From Euryarchaeota archaeon UBA40 (GTDB lineage: Archaea; Thermoplasmatota; Poseidoniia; Poseidoniales; Thalassarchaeaceae), in contig DAYJ01000027.1 in the NCBI GenBank assembly GCA_002506875.1, forward strand, positions 1 to 13,776: a DNA stretch of 13,776 nucleotides. Direction: 5' to 3'. Of the stretch, positions 1 to 7,846 are shown piece by piece (position 1 is the stretch's first letter; the number at the start of each line of letters is the position of its first letter). Under the pieces are notes generated by a model, which did no database searches, was not told the DNA's origin, and worked only from the letters and a program-made list of their open reading frames with translations. The position numbers and the translations under genes were made by a program.

Positions 1-1710
1 AGAATAGTCGGCGATAATAACAAAACAACTTTTTCTTCTTTTTCAGTTCAATCTGAACCAGTCAATAATCGATTGATCGCATTCCAACCTGTGGCTACTA
101 ACACCACTGATTCTCATAGTCATACATTAGACATGGTTCCAGTGTCTACCCTTCAATTGGGGGATCGTGTAGAGGTACGGAGTGGAGAAACCATCCCTGT
201 TGATGGTCGTATCGTGGAAGGATCCGGCTACATCGATCGAGCACCCCTTACCGGGGAATCCCTTCCTGTGGGGGTTGCTATGGGCGCTTCAGTCGAAGCG
301 GGTTTGACCCTCACGCGTGGTCCAATTGTAATTGAGACAACTGCTCTAGAGGATGAGACCCGTCTTGCTAGCCTTATCGATATGGTTCGAACATTCAGGG
401 ATCGCCCTCCCTCTGTTCAGACGACAATCGAGGCATTCACAAAATGGTGGGTTCCATTGGTACTATTTGGCTCACCTGTTGTCGCTTGGCTCGCGCATGG
501 AATCACTGAACAGACCATTCTAACCACTCTTCTTCTATGGGTTGTATCCTGTCCTTGTGCTCTCTTACTTGCTTCACCTATTCCACACGCTGCTGCTCTC
601 TCATATGCATCATCTCAAGGAATTATCGCGCGGGGAGGGGATGTTCTTGAGAAAGCGGCACGAGTTAATCTTGCCTTGCTCGATAAGACAGGAACTCTCA
701 CATCAGGCCGTCCACGTCTCCATTCTATCGTCACGGCCAAGGGGTCGGAAGTTGGTCGATCTTTGCGTCTCGCTGCTGGTCTTGAGATGCGTTCCAATCA
801 TCCTTACGCAGAGGTGATTCTCTCTTCACTTCCTGAGGGAGATAGTCCAATGTCAGTAAAATCACTGAAGGATGGAGATGCAGGCGTCTATGGATTGTTA
901 CGTGACAAGCAAGTGATTATTGGCAGGGCTGATTGGCTTCGCTCCAAAGATGTAGATATTCCATCTGATTTTGATCAAGCGATTTTGGATGCGGCTAAAG
1001 ATGGCCATGGTGTATCCATTCTTGCGGAGTCGGGGAAGGCGATATCGATGTTTCTTTTTGTTCATGACGATGCTCGAGAAGGTGCTCAGGAGTTAGTTAG
1101 TTCATTGAAGCATGCCGGCATATTTGTTGAGATCCTATCAGGAGATGAGCAGTCAGCTGTTGAGGTGTTTGGACGTAGTATTGGCCTCGATGCGAAGAGT
1201 TGTACCGGTAATGTTACTCCTGAGCAAAAAGCCTCCTTTGTTCAGAAACGATCGGTTGCGCGACAGACGCTTATGGCTGGTGATGGGTTCAATGATGCTG
1301 GTGCTCTTGCAGTCGCAGATGTTGGAATCGCAGTTGGTACAGGGGATCAGGTAAATCTCGAGGCTGCTGATGTCCTGATTCCAGGTGAGGACCCACGTGC
1401 TGTTCTAGTTCTTACCCAATTAGCCCGATCTGCTCGACGAATCGTCCGCTTGAACATCGGCCTTAGTTTAGTTCTGACCACTACCCTCGTTGCTTTGGTT
1501 CTGAGTGGTATTGAAATTAGTATAACTGCAGGTGTACTTCTGCATGAAGCAAGTGTCTTCATTGTAATTTTGAATGGTATGTGGGTTGCAGGTAGTGGCC
1601 TTCAACGTGTTACCACTGTAATCGATATTTTCCGTGATATGGTGAAGGATACTATCGAAGCGATGGGAATCTTGCTTGGTTCAAGGGCCAACAGCGGTGC
1701 GACCGATTGA
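1..1710 (+). CDS. Heavy-metal-transporting P1B-type ATPase, 5' part outside the window
   Basis: This is a membrane pump that uses ATP to export or import a soft or transition metal ion. The frame is open from base 1, so the N-terminus (any metal-binding domain and the first helices) lies outside; 569 residues remain. Numbering from base 1, the actuator motif TGES is at 84-87, the metal-site CPC of the sixth helix at 184-186, the phosphorylated Asp in DKTGTLT at 228, the P1B His-Pro pair at 267-268 (SNHP), and the hinge GDGFND at 427-432. All catalytic motifs are intact, so the gene is probably functional. The last two helices contain LHEAS with His515 and lack the Asn/Tyr/Met-Ser pattern of copper pumps and the Lys/Asp pattern of zinc pumps, so I leave the metal open. 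The next gene starts 37 bases downstream on the same strand. Confidence 0.93.
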   Translation, partial: RIVGDNNKTTFSSFSVQSEPVNNRLIAFQPVATNTTDSHSHTLDMVPVSTLQLGDRVEVRSGETIPVDGRIVEGSGYIDRAPLTGESLPVGVAMGASVEAGLTLTRGPIVIETTALEDETRLASLIDMVRTFRDRPPSVQTTIEAFTKWWVPLVLFGSPVVAWLAHGITEQTILTTLLLWVVSCPCALLLASPIPHAAALSYASSQGIIARGGDVLEKAARVNLALLDKTGTLTSGRPRLHSIVTAKGSEVGRSLRLAAGLEMRSNHPYAEVILSSLPEGDSPMSVKSLKDGDAGVYGLLRDKQVIIGRADWLRSKDVDIPSDFDQAILDAAKDGHGVSILAESGKAISMFLFVHDDAREGAQELVSSLKHAGIFVEILSGDEQSAVEVFGRSIGLDAKSCTGNVTPEQKASFVQKRSVARQTLMAGDGFNDAGALAVADVGIAVGTGDQVNLEAADVLIPGEDPRAVLVLTQLARSARRIVRLNIGLSLVLTTTLVALVLSGIEISITAGVLLHEASVFIVILNGMWVAGSGLQRVTTVIDIFRDMVKDTIEAMGILLGSRANSGATD

Positions 1711-1747
1711 AATATCGAGGCATTGGAGCATATACGGGGGGACAACC

Positions 1748-2161
1748 ATGACGGAGGAGCAGGAGGATACTCTGGTTGCTTACGAAATCATGAGCAGAAT
1801 CAGCCCACCACCTGCGAACTGCCCTTCCTGTGACTCACTTTTACCATCTAATCTTGGAGAACTTGATTGCGTTGTGTGTAGCGCGAAGGTACGTGTTGAG
1901 CATGAGCCGACCCGTCATGATTGGTTGAATGAGAAGGTCACCTGTCCGGCTTGCCGCCATGTGCTCGTTGCGGGCACTGATGTCCGCCCTGCCGATTTGC
2001 GCTGTGCAAGTTGCCGTCACGAATTTACACTATCACCTAAGGTGATCAAGGTGGAGATCAAATGTCCAGCCTGTGAACGGGGTTTACGTATCACTCAGCG
2101 TCCAGGTGAACGGAACCTCAAGTGCCCTGCTTGCCAAGAGGGATTCCGAGTAACCTTCTGA
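1748..2161 (+). CDS. Small protein with three zinc-ribbon-like Cys pair sets
   Basis: A 137-residue protein I cannot assign to a named family. After a short acidic N-terminus it has six CxxC pairs: C25/C28 with C41/C44, C66/C69 with C86/C89, and C106/C109 with C126/C129. Each set of two pairs, separated by 12 to 16 residues, would bind one zinc ion, giving three tandem ribbons and little else. No membrane helix or signal peptide is visible. I chose the ATG at 1748 because a GGGGG run lies about seven bases upstream; a longer reading of the same frame from 1676 would overlap the ATPase gene and add residues with no ribbon features. Such proteins usually act as nucleic-acid- or protein-binding adaptors, but no function can be read from this sequence. 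It lies between the metal ATPase and the coiled-coil gene. Confidence 0.85.
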   Translation: MTEEQEDTLVAYEIMSRISPPPANCPSCDSLLPSNLGELDCVVCSAKVRVEHEPTRHDWLNEKVTCPACRHVLVAGTDVRPADLRCASCRHEFTLSPKVIKVEIKCPACERGLRITQRPGERNLKCPACQEGFRVTF

Positions 2162-2269
2162 TTAGTGACGGTCACTTCCATTGGGCCGATAAATCGACAT
2201 TTATCACATGTTAGGAACTGTCGAGATTATTTACCATGAAAGGTCCATCTCAATCGGGGATGGGAACCC
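2162..2269 (+). promoter_or_regulatory. Possible promoter region of the coiled-coil gene
   Basis: This 108-base gap is one of the two longest in the window. An AT-rich TTATTTA stretch at about 2228-2233 lies some 40 bases before the ATG at 2270. If it is a TATA element, transcription would start near 2255 and give a short leader. The leader would hold the G-rich GGGGATGGG (about 2256-2264), a plausible ribosome site. A perfect inverted repeat lies further upstream at 2188-2205. The match to a TATA consensus is modest, so this is a weak call. Confidence 0.3.
2188..2205. repeat. Perfect 7-base inverted repeat
   Basis: GATAAAT at 2188-2194 and its exact reverse complement ATTTATC at 2199-2205 are separated by four bases (CGAC). 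It lies 27 bases after the zinc-ribbon stop codon and 65 bases before the coiled-coil start. It could be a dimeric repressor's operator, a weak hairpin at the end of the upstream transcript, or chance in an AT-rich gap. No T-run follows, which argues against a terminator. Confidence 0.45.
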
Positions 2270-4813
2270 ATGGCAACTGAAGATCTGTCGGAGACAAGGG
2301 ATGGGGGACAGGCGAAGCCATCGCTTGCAGACCTCCGCAGTAAGGTAGTAGGTTCAGCCAGTGACTCGTTTCATGGAACTGAACAATCTATCCAGGCTCT
2401 CGATCGTGAAGCCAGTCTCAGGACACAGGTGGACCGAGAACGGAGACTACGTATTGCTGAACAATCCGAGCGAATTGCAAACATGAAGAGTGCAATGCGC
2501 AAGGCTAACGAAATAATTCATGACGAGGAGTACCGCTTGTTGGAGCGATCTTTGCGAGATGATCTTGAATCCGAACTCAAACGACTTGAGAGCCAAGTGC
2601 TTGAACGTGAGGAAGCGGTGTTGAAGCAAGAACTCCAACTCCGCCTTGACCGAGAGCAGGAACAACTCAAGGAGGCTCTATCACTTGAGCGCGAACGTCG
2701 AGTTAAGGCCTCTGAGCAAGAGATTCGTGACCGCCTTCGTTCTGATATGGACGACGAGTTCTCTCGTCGCCAAGCCTTCCTGAAGGAGCGAATGGAGATT
2801 GAAGCTGAACAAGCCTTCCAGAAGCAGGTTCGTACAATGGAATCCGAACTCCGTCAGGACATGGAGAATCAACTCGGAACAGAGGAGGACCGCCAGAAAA
2901 CCCGGATTGAAGAAGGTCTTACTGAACGCCTTGCAGAGCGTGAGATTCAGATTCGTGAAGCACTCCGGAACCGTCTTGAACAGCAACTTCACCAACGTTT
3001 GCGGGATCGTGAGACTCGTCTCCGAGCAGAGTATGAACGTAGAGCTATTCGGATGGAGGAAGATGTAGCGAAGGACATTCAAGGTGAACTAGAGCAACGC
3101 CTAGTCGCCGAGACTAACCGTCTAGAGACTCGGATGCAGGAGGATCTCGAACTTGCCGTCGCTCGTAAGAGGGAAGAACTCAGGGCAAGTGTACTCAAGG
3201 CTTTGGAAGCGGACTACGTAGGTCGATTAGCGGAGAGAAAATCTCGTCTCCGTGATCGTTTTGATATTAGTTTCCAGCAGACGATTGATGACATAGAAGC
3301 GGGCCTCACTCGACAGATAGAGGGTGAACTAGATCGCCGTATACAACATCAGTTTGAGACCTATCGTCTACAGCGAGAGGCTGAGATTGGTAGTCAACTT
3401 GCTAGATTCCGTCATGATCGTGAGAACGAACTCCGAAATGAGATGGAATCAGATTATGATACTCGCCGTGCAAAGTGGGTCGAGCAGATTGAATCTGAAT
3501 TCTCAACTAGAGAGGAGGCAACTAAACGCCAGATTATGGCCGAAATCGATGCTCGTCTTCGAAACGAGAGAATCTCTCTCGAGACCTCTCTGGATCTTGT
3601 GCGGCAGGAGACTGCTCTCGATCTTGAGGTTGAGATGGAACAACGACTCGGCGAATTCCGTGAGCGTAAGGAGCGAGAAGTTGTTGAACAGCTTGAGCGC
3701 CAGATGGGCAAGCGTGAGGAAATCATGCGCAACAAGGCTCTGATTGAGGTCCGACGTCGTGAAGCTGAGATGCGTGCTGAGATTGAAGCCGCTCTAGCAG
3801 TTAAGCGTCAAGAAATCAAAGAACGTCTCGCTACACTCGAAGCTCGTTCTGAGGAATTCAAGCAGATGGCAGAAGCTCGCCTCAAGAAGGACATCGAGAA
3901 GGACTTAGTCAGCGATGAGGATATTGAGCGCGAGGCTCTAGTCGCACAACTAGAAGAGAAGGATGAGGCTTCTGAACAGGATTCTCGTCTCGCGAAGAGA
4001 GAGGCGTGGATGGGCGCTCTTGGAGCAGCTCGTTCGCAAATACCCGCTGGAGCAGCAGGAACTCTCGGAGGCGTTGGTCTTGGACAAGCGTCTCAACCAA
4101 CTGACAATTCTCTTGGTAATTCAGCTATGACTGGACTGGATGCCCCAGGTTTACCTGCAGCTCCCTTGGGAGGTAACCTTGCAGCACCGGTACGTGCACC
4201 AATCGGATCAACTCGCCCGATGACAGCGCTTGGAGCAGCAGCTCAAGGAGCACCTGGAGGATTAGGTAATTCTGGAGTGAAACCGTTCGGTCAAGCCGCT
4301 CCATTGTCCCCGAGTCGAGCACCCATTGGAACAGCCCAGACCGGTATGCCAGGGGTATTAGGAACACAGCCAGCAGTCAAACCAATCAAACCCCTTTCTC
4401 CGAGGCCATCTCCTACAGTAGATGAGGAGAAAGAAGAGCCTGTTACGGAAGATGAGGTGATTGAGACGATTGCCGAGATGGATGTTGAGGATACTCCGGC
4501 CACTAAGGGTCCACCAGGTGGCGGACGAATGGTTCGTGATTCAACTGCGGCACCGAGTGTGAAAGGCCCTCCAGTGCGTCGTACAATCCAACCTAGCACC
4601 CCTGTTGAGGATGAATCTGTAGGCGAAGGAATGGCCGAGATACGTCCAACTACAGATCGCCGGATGTTGATGCCAGCAGAAGCAGCTACCACTGCTGCGA
4701 TTCGTCCCGTGAAGGTCATGAAGCCGCAAGAATCGGAGGAAAAGACGGCTCCTATCAAACAGGTTCGAGTCCTACGTCCTCAGGTTGCAGAAGCATCCAA
4801 TGAAGAGGAATGA
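2270..4813 (+). CDS. Long cysteine-free coiled-coil protein with Pro/Gly/Ala-rich and acidic C-terminal region
   Basis: An 847-residue protein of unknown function. Residues about 45-575 are almost entirely Glu, Arg, Gln, Leu, Asp and Ala, with essentially no proline, as expected of a long continuous coiled coil; RLxxRExRLR-like blocks recur. From about residue 580 it changes abruptly to a Gly/Ala/Pro-rich linker with LGNS and RAPIG elements, then to an acidic stretch near 717-740. It ends in two related basic motifs, RPVKVMKPQ and KQVRVLRPQ. I see no cysteine, no membrane segment, no signal peptide and no Walker motif, so it is not an SMC or Rad50 ATPase. It is probably a cytoplasmic structural or scaffold protein. 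The ATG at 2270 follows a G-rich site; nearby upstream ATGs (2236, 2260) are out of frame. The surface-protein gene starts 53 bases downstream. Confidence 0.88.
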   Translation: MATEDLSETRDGGQAKPSLADLRSKVVGSASDSFHGTEQSIQALDREASLRTQVDRERRLRIAEQSERIANMKSAMRKANEIIHDEEYRLLERSLRDDLESELKRLESQVLEREEAVLKQELQLRLDREQEQLKEALSLERERRVKASEQEIRDRLRSDMDDEFSRRQAFLKERMEIEAEQAFQKQVRTMESELRQDMENQLGTEEDRQKTRIEEGLTERLAEREIQIREALRNRLEQQLHQRLRDRETRLRAEYERRAIRMEEDVAKDIQGELEQRLVAETNRLETRMQEDLELAVARKREELRASVLKALEADYVGRLAERKSRLRDRFDISFQQTIDDIEAGLTRQIEGELDRRIQHQFETYRLQREAEIGSQLARFRHDRENELRNEMESDYDTRRAKWVEQIESEFSTREEATKRQIMAEIDARLRNERISLETSLDLVRQETALDLEVEMEQRLGEFRERKEREVVEQLERQMGKREEIMRNKALIEVRRREAEMRAEIEAALAVKRQEIKERLATLEARSEEFKQMAEARLKKDIEKDLVSDEDIEREALVAQLEEKDEASEQDSRLAKREAWMGALGAARSQIPAGAAGTLGGVGLGQASQPTDNSLGNSAMTGLDAPGLPAAPLGGNLAAPVRAPIGSTRPMTALGAAAQGAPGGLGNSGVKPFGQAAPLSPSRAPIGTAQTGMPGVLGTQPAVKPIKPLSPRPSPTVDEEKEEPVTEDEVIETIAEMDVEDTPATKGPPGGGRMVRDSTAAPSVKGPPVRRTIQPSTPVEDESVGEGMAEIRPTTDRRMLMPAEAATTAAIRPVKVMKPQESEEKTAPIKQVRVLRPQVAEASNEEE

Positions 4814-4866
4814 GCCTTTGCTCAATACTCCGCCGGGTTGAAAGCGTAATCATGCTCTGAATAGCC

Positions 4867-7284
4867 ATGGCCTCTCGTTCATGCAGCATCTTACTTGTCG
4901 CCCTGATGCTTGGTTCTCTAGGCACTGTTAGTGGGGCTGCAGGAGATATCGGTTATTCTGGAGAGATTTCTACTCTTTCTGGATCGAGTATTGGCTGGGC
5001 GGATTTGGGCAATGGACAGGCCGCAATCGTGAATGAATCTGGAAATATCACAGTGATTGAGGTCCTAGGACAGAACGCTGGAAATGTGGTCTGGACGGGT
5101 ATTATCAACGTCAGTGTTCTTTCTCTCGATCATAACCCGACCGACAGTCTCATTGCTGTTGGGCATAATCAAGGTGCAGCGATTTACTCCACGGTCTTTG
5201 AGTCAGTAATCTACTCAATTTCTTCTGGCCCGGTGGATGCTCTCTCCTTTGATGCAGAAGGGGATTTGTGGATTACCAATCGATTAGATAAGCGAGCGAG
5301 CGAATATTCGAATGGTGTGTCTACCGGTGCTATGACTACTGCACACTCTATCGGAATCACATCCATTGAGGTCACACCACAGGGGGATATCATCACTGGT
5401 GGACGAGATCGGACCCTTCGAGTTCACCAAGGAGATGGCTCACATACGGGTACTTTGACCGAACCAAATTCCGAAGTTACCGACATTATGGGCGACAGTA
5501 ATGGCCTTGTTCACGCAGTTACGAAGGATGGCCTCTATCTCGCATACAATTCTTCAGATTGGAACCTGAGTCATTCTATGACCCCCTCGCCACCTGGCGA
5601 GTTGGCTAGCCTACATGATATCGATGCCGAACGAATCGCTCTTGGGGGCGCGGTTGGCCTCGTTCATCTCATGAATCGTAGTACTGGAATCACTGAGCAG
5701 ACCCTGAATCAAGGCAATGGCGAGGTCGTAGGAATCCTAGGAGAAGGAGACGCCCTTGTAGTGCTGATGTCCTTTGCCAGTTCTTCGGATATTATGCTAT
5801 TTGATATCGACACTGATGGTGATGGGGTAGTGGATTCAGTTGATGCATTTCCTTTAGACAGCACCCAGACTAATGATCGCGATGGGGATGGCTATGGGGA
5901 TTCAATTAACGGAAATAACTCAGATCGCTTCCCTGATGACTCAACACAATGGATAGATCAGGATAATGATGGATATGGAGACAATCCAAATGGAACTAAT
6001 CCAGATCTTTTCCCACAGAATAGTGACCAGCATAAGGACACTGATGGCGACGGCTATGGTGATGCTAGTTATGGGCAAAATGGGGACAAGTATCCAACAG
6101 ACGCATCACAGTGGGCTGATAGAGATGGAGATGGCTACGGAGATAACCTCGAAGGAAACAGTCCTGACGCTTGCCCCGATATGGGTGGACAATCCTCCGA
6201 GGACCGACTCGGTTGCCCCGATATGGATGCGGATGGTTGGTCTGACGAAGGAGATTACTTTCCTGACGAACCAACCCAGTGGGCCGATAGTGACATGGAT
6301 GGTTATGGGGATGCTCAACAGGGTTATCGTGGCGATGGATGTGCTAATCAAGCAGGTACTAGCACTCGATATTTGCTCTATGATTCTGCAGAAGACCGTG
6401 TGAAGACGGTTTCGACGTATGGTTGCCCTGATTCAGATGGGGATGGTTATGCTGATGAGTCTGAAGCCTACTGGGATGCTGACAACTGTCCCGGTTCTCT
6501 AGTGGGTAATGCTACAGAATGGCTCGACGAAGATCGTGATTGTCTGGGTTCTAACACCGATTATGATGATCGAGAATTCAACGTGCAAACGATCGAGGAT
6601 TACTGTGAACGTAATGAGAATGAATCGGCCTGTTTGAAACTCAATCAGCCGGTCTATACCCCTATTAACGAAACCAATAGTGAGGTGGATTCCAACGACT
6701 TCAGTGCCCAGATACTCAGTTTCGCTCCTTATGGAGCTGGAATCGCAATCGCAATGATGGTTATCATCGGCATCTTAGGGATGTTAGGTCGCCGTGTGAC
6801 GAATAAATCATCTAAAGAGGACGAATATGTGCAGAAGGGTGCAACAAAAGAAATCGAGACTGGTTCAATTGAACAGGTTGGAGGTATCATCGAGGATGAC
6901 GCATGGGGTGAGGATGTTGCCGCACTCCTTGACATGTCTGATTCTTCATCGAAGGAAGAAATCGATGATGCCACTTCTAAGGGGAAGTCTCGCTCAGTTA
7001 CAGAACCAGTTGAAGACGATTCATCCGAATCATCTGATGAGGATGCGGATGTGGATGATGGAAGTGGTGAATGGCAGGACGGTGAACAGGGTTGGCAGGT
7101 CTACGATGGTACGCCCTCCGATTCAGAAGATGAGACAGCAGAATCTTCAGCAGCACCAATCACCGAAGAGGTAGCACCTGCCGAGGCACCTCCACTTCCA
7201 GAGGGCGGTTTACCTCCAGGGTGGACCACAGATCAGTGGAAGTGGTATGGTCACGAGTGGCTCGAGAAGAACGGCGGTCAGTGA
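4867..7284 (+). CDS. Membrane-anchored surface protein: propeller-like domain, Asp-rich calcium-type repeats, one membrane helix, acidic tail
   Basis: An 805-residue protein. Residues 1-25 form a signal peptide (hydrophobic core SILLVALMLGSLG). Residues about 30-312 are beta-rich, with recurring GDI, GGxVGLVH and ITGGRDRTLRVH-like blades resembling a WD40-type propeller. Residues 315 to about 560 hold DxDGDGYGD repeats of the thrombospondin-type-3 kind, probably binding calcium. Eight cysteines lie between 436 and 589 and none in the tail, consistent with extracellular disulfides. One membrane helix spans about 618-641, followed by Arg-Arg, giving an outside-N, inside-C topology. The cytoplasmic tail (642-805) is rich in Asp, Glu and Ser and ends in a tryptophan-rich motif (W786, W791, W793, Y794, W798). 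The ATG is well fixed because an in-frame stop lies at 4858-4860. There is no strong Shine-Dalgarno site. Role unknown; possibly binding or sensing at the cell surface. Confidence 0.9.
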   Translation: MASRSCSILLVALMLGSLGTVSGAAGDIGYSGEISTLSGSSIGWADLGNGQAAIVNESGNITVIEVLGQNAGNVVWTGIINVSVLSLDHNPTDSLIAVGHNQGAAIYSTVFESVIYSISSGPVDALSFDAEGDLWITNRLDKRASEYSNGVSTGAMTTAHSIGITSIEVTPQGDIITGGRDRTLRVHQGDGSHTGTLTEPNSEVTDIMGDSNGLVHAVTKDGLYLAYNSSDWNLSHSMTPSPPGELASLHDIDAERIALGGAVGLVHLMNRSTGITEQTLNQGNGEVVGILGEGDALVVLMSFASSSDIMLFDIDTDGDGVVDSVDAFPLDSTQTNDRDGDGYGDSINGNNSDRFPDDSTQWIDQDNDGYGDNPNGTNPDLFPQNSDQHKDTDGDGYGDASYGQNGDKYPTDASQWADRDGDGYGDNLEGNSPDACPDMGGQSSEDRLGCPDMDADGWSDEGDYFPDEPTQWADSDMDGYGDAQQGYRGDGCANQAGTSTRYLLYDSAEDRVKTVSTYGCPDSDGDGYADESEAYWDADNCPGSLVGNATEWLDEDRDCLGSNTDYDDREFNVQTIEDYCERNENESACLKLNQPVYTPINETNSEVDSNDFSAQILSFAPYGAGIAIAMMVIIGILGMLGRRVTNKSSKEDEYVQKGATKEIETGSIEQVGGIIEDDAWGEDVAALLDMSDSSSKEEIDDATSKGKSRSVTEPVEDDSSESSDEDADVDDGSGEWQDGEQGWQVYDGTPSDSEDETAESSAAPITEEVAPAEAPPLPEGGLPPGWTTDQWKWYGHEWLEKNGGQ
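5815..6471 (+). repeat. Tandem Asp/Gly-rich repeats within the surface-protein gene (81-base period)
   Basis: The DxDG element recurs at 5815, 5881, 5962, 6043 and 6124. The last three steps are exactly 81 bases (27 residues) and the first is 66 bases (22 residues). The 27-residue unit reads roughly DGDGYGD, an Asn/Gly-rich loop, a (F/Y)P pair, then a segment often ending in QW and an acidic residue. The 22-residue unit lacks the loop. Later copies (near 6220, 6292 and 6436) are more divergent and carry cysteines. The Asp spacing fits calcium-binding thrombospondin type 3 repeats. Confidence 0.85.
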
Positions 7285-7536
7285 TTATCTGAAATCAACC
7301 GGAAGAGATTGTCGCAATTGTTGCAGGTTTTCTCCACCCAAAGGTTCGGCTCCAGTTAAACGGACCATTTCTGTCAAACCAAGGAGAACCGTATTCCATT
7401 CTCGTCTCTTCGAGATGAGTTCGACCTGATTGCATGCTGCTAGATGCAGCAGAGTCTCCTCATCACTTCCTTCGATTACTAGTCCACGAAGGACTGTGCT
7501 ACCATTGACATATACAACCCTCGGTTGCCCCTTCAC
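7285..7536 (-). CDS. Small unknown protein, last gene of the ParA cluster
   Basis: An 83-residue product I do not recognise. Two beta-like strands at the start (RVVYVNGS and LRGLVIEGS) lead into a helix-prone segment (DEETLLHLAACNQVELI) and a second one near the C-terminus. It has no membrane segment and one cysteine. The start is GTG at 7536, supported by GGAGG about seven bases upstream (ACGGAGGAATAATC), and this ribosome site overlaps the end of the preceding gene, whose stop is only two bases away. The two are therefore very likely co-translated. The stop (TAA) directly abuts the stop of the surface-protein gene on the other strand. Its tight linkage to the ribbon-helix-helix-like gene suggests a shared function, but none can be read from the sequence. 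Confidence 0.72.
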   Translation of the reverse strand: MKGQPRVVYVNGSTVLRGLVIEGSDEETLLHLAACNQVELISKRREWNTVLLGLTEMVRLTGAEPLGGENLQQLRQSLPVDFR

Positions 7537-7538
7537 GA

Positions 7539-7820
7539 TTATTCCTCCGTGATACGGGCGATTACTGCCTCAATGTCTGATTTTTCTAAATCCCGAATGC
7601 GTAATCGAATGGAGTCCTGTTCTGAACGTAGCCGATTCAGCCGATGTTCCTTCAATACCGCCTTGAGTAGATCATCAACGCTCCGAACCCCTTCCATCGC
7701 CTTTAGCGAGTTCAATCGTCTTCGAATTTCGAAAGAAACGGAAACGGAGGTCATCTCAGGGGAGCCCATCATCGTCACGGTTACCGCTCCAAACATAGCC
7801 ATGACGGTTGTAGTAGGCAC
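7539..7820 (-). CDS. Small ribbon-helix-helix-like protein, possible ParA partner
   Basis: Up to 93 residues. The stretch TSVSVSFEIRRRLNSLK followed by SVDDLLKAVLKEH (about 24-59) fits a ribbon-helix-helix DNA-binding fold: a short alternating strand, a helix, a turn with Gly44, and a second helix. A charged helix follows (60-93), probably for dimerisation. The start is uncertain: the listed one is GTG at 7820, 26 bases after the ParA stop; in-frame ATGs at 7802, 7796, 7772, 7769 and 7754 exist, and none has a clear Shine-Dalgarno site. The ATG at 7754 would begin just before the strand. The gene is sandwiched between ParA and the 83-residue gene. Small ribbon-helix-helix proteins next to ParA act as centromere-binding partners in known systems; an antitoxin-like repressor is the alternative. 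Confidence 0.72.
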   Translation of the reverse strand: MPTTTVMAMFGAVTVTMMGSPEMTSVSVSFEIRRRLNSLKAMEGVRSVDDLLKAVLKEHRLNRLRSEQDSIRLRIRDLEKSDIEAVIARITEE

Positions 7821-7846
7821 AGTAATGCCGTTCTCTGGAGGTTGAA

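Noticed and set aside
1676..1747. Upstream extension of the zinc-ribbon gene overlapping the ATPase gene
   Set aside because: The added residues show no ribbon features, and the ATG at 1748 has a G-rich ribosome site.
2447..3082. Long minus-strand open frames opposite the coiled-coil gene
   Set aside because: They are a by-product of the Glu/Arg/Leu-rich coding sequence on the plus strand; their translations are Leu/Phe/Ser-rich without motifs and the plus-strand gene is clearly coding.
7525..7845. A 106-residue plus-strand open frame in the ParA-cluster tail
   Set aside because: Its translation is Ser/Arg-rich and featureless, while the minus-strand frames here have a ribosome site, tight spacing and a ribbon-helix-helix-like pattern.
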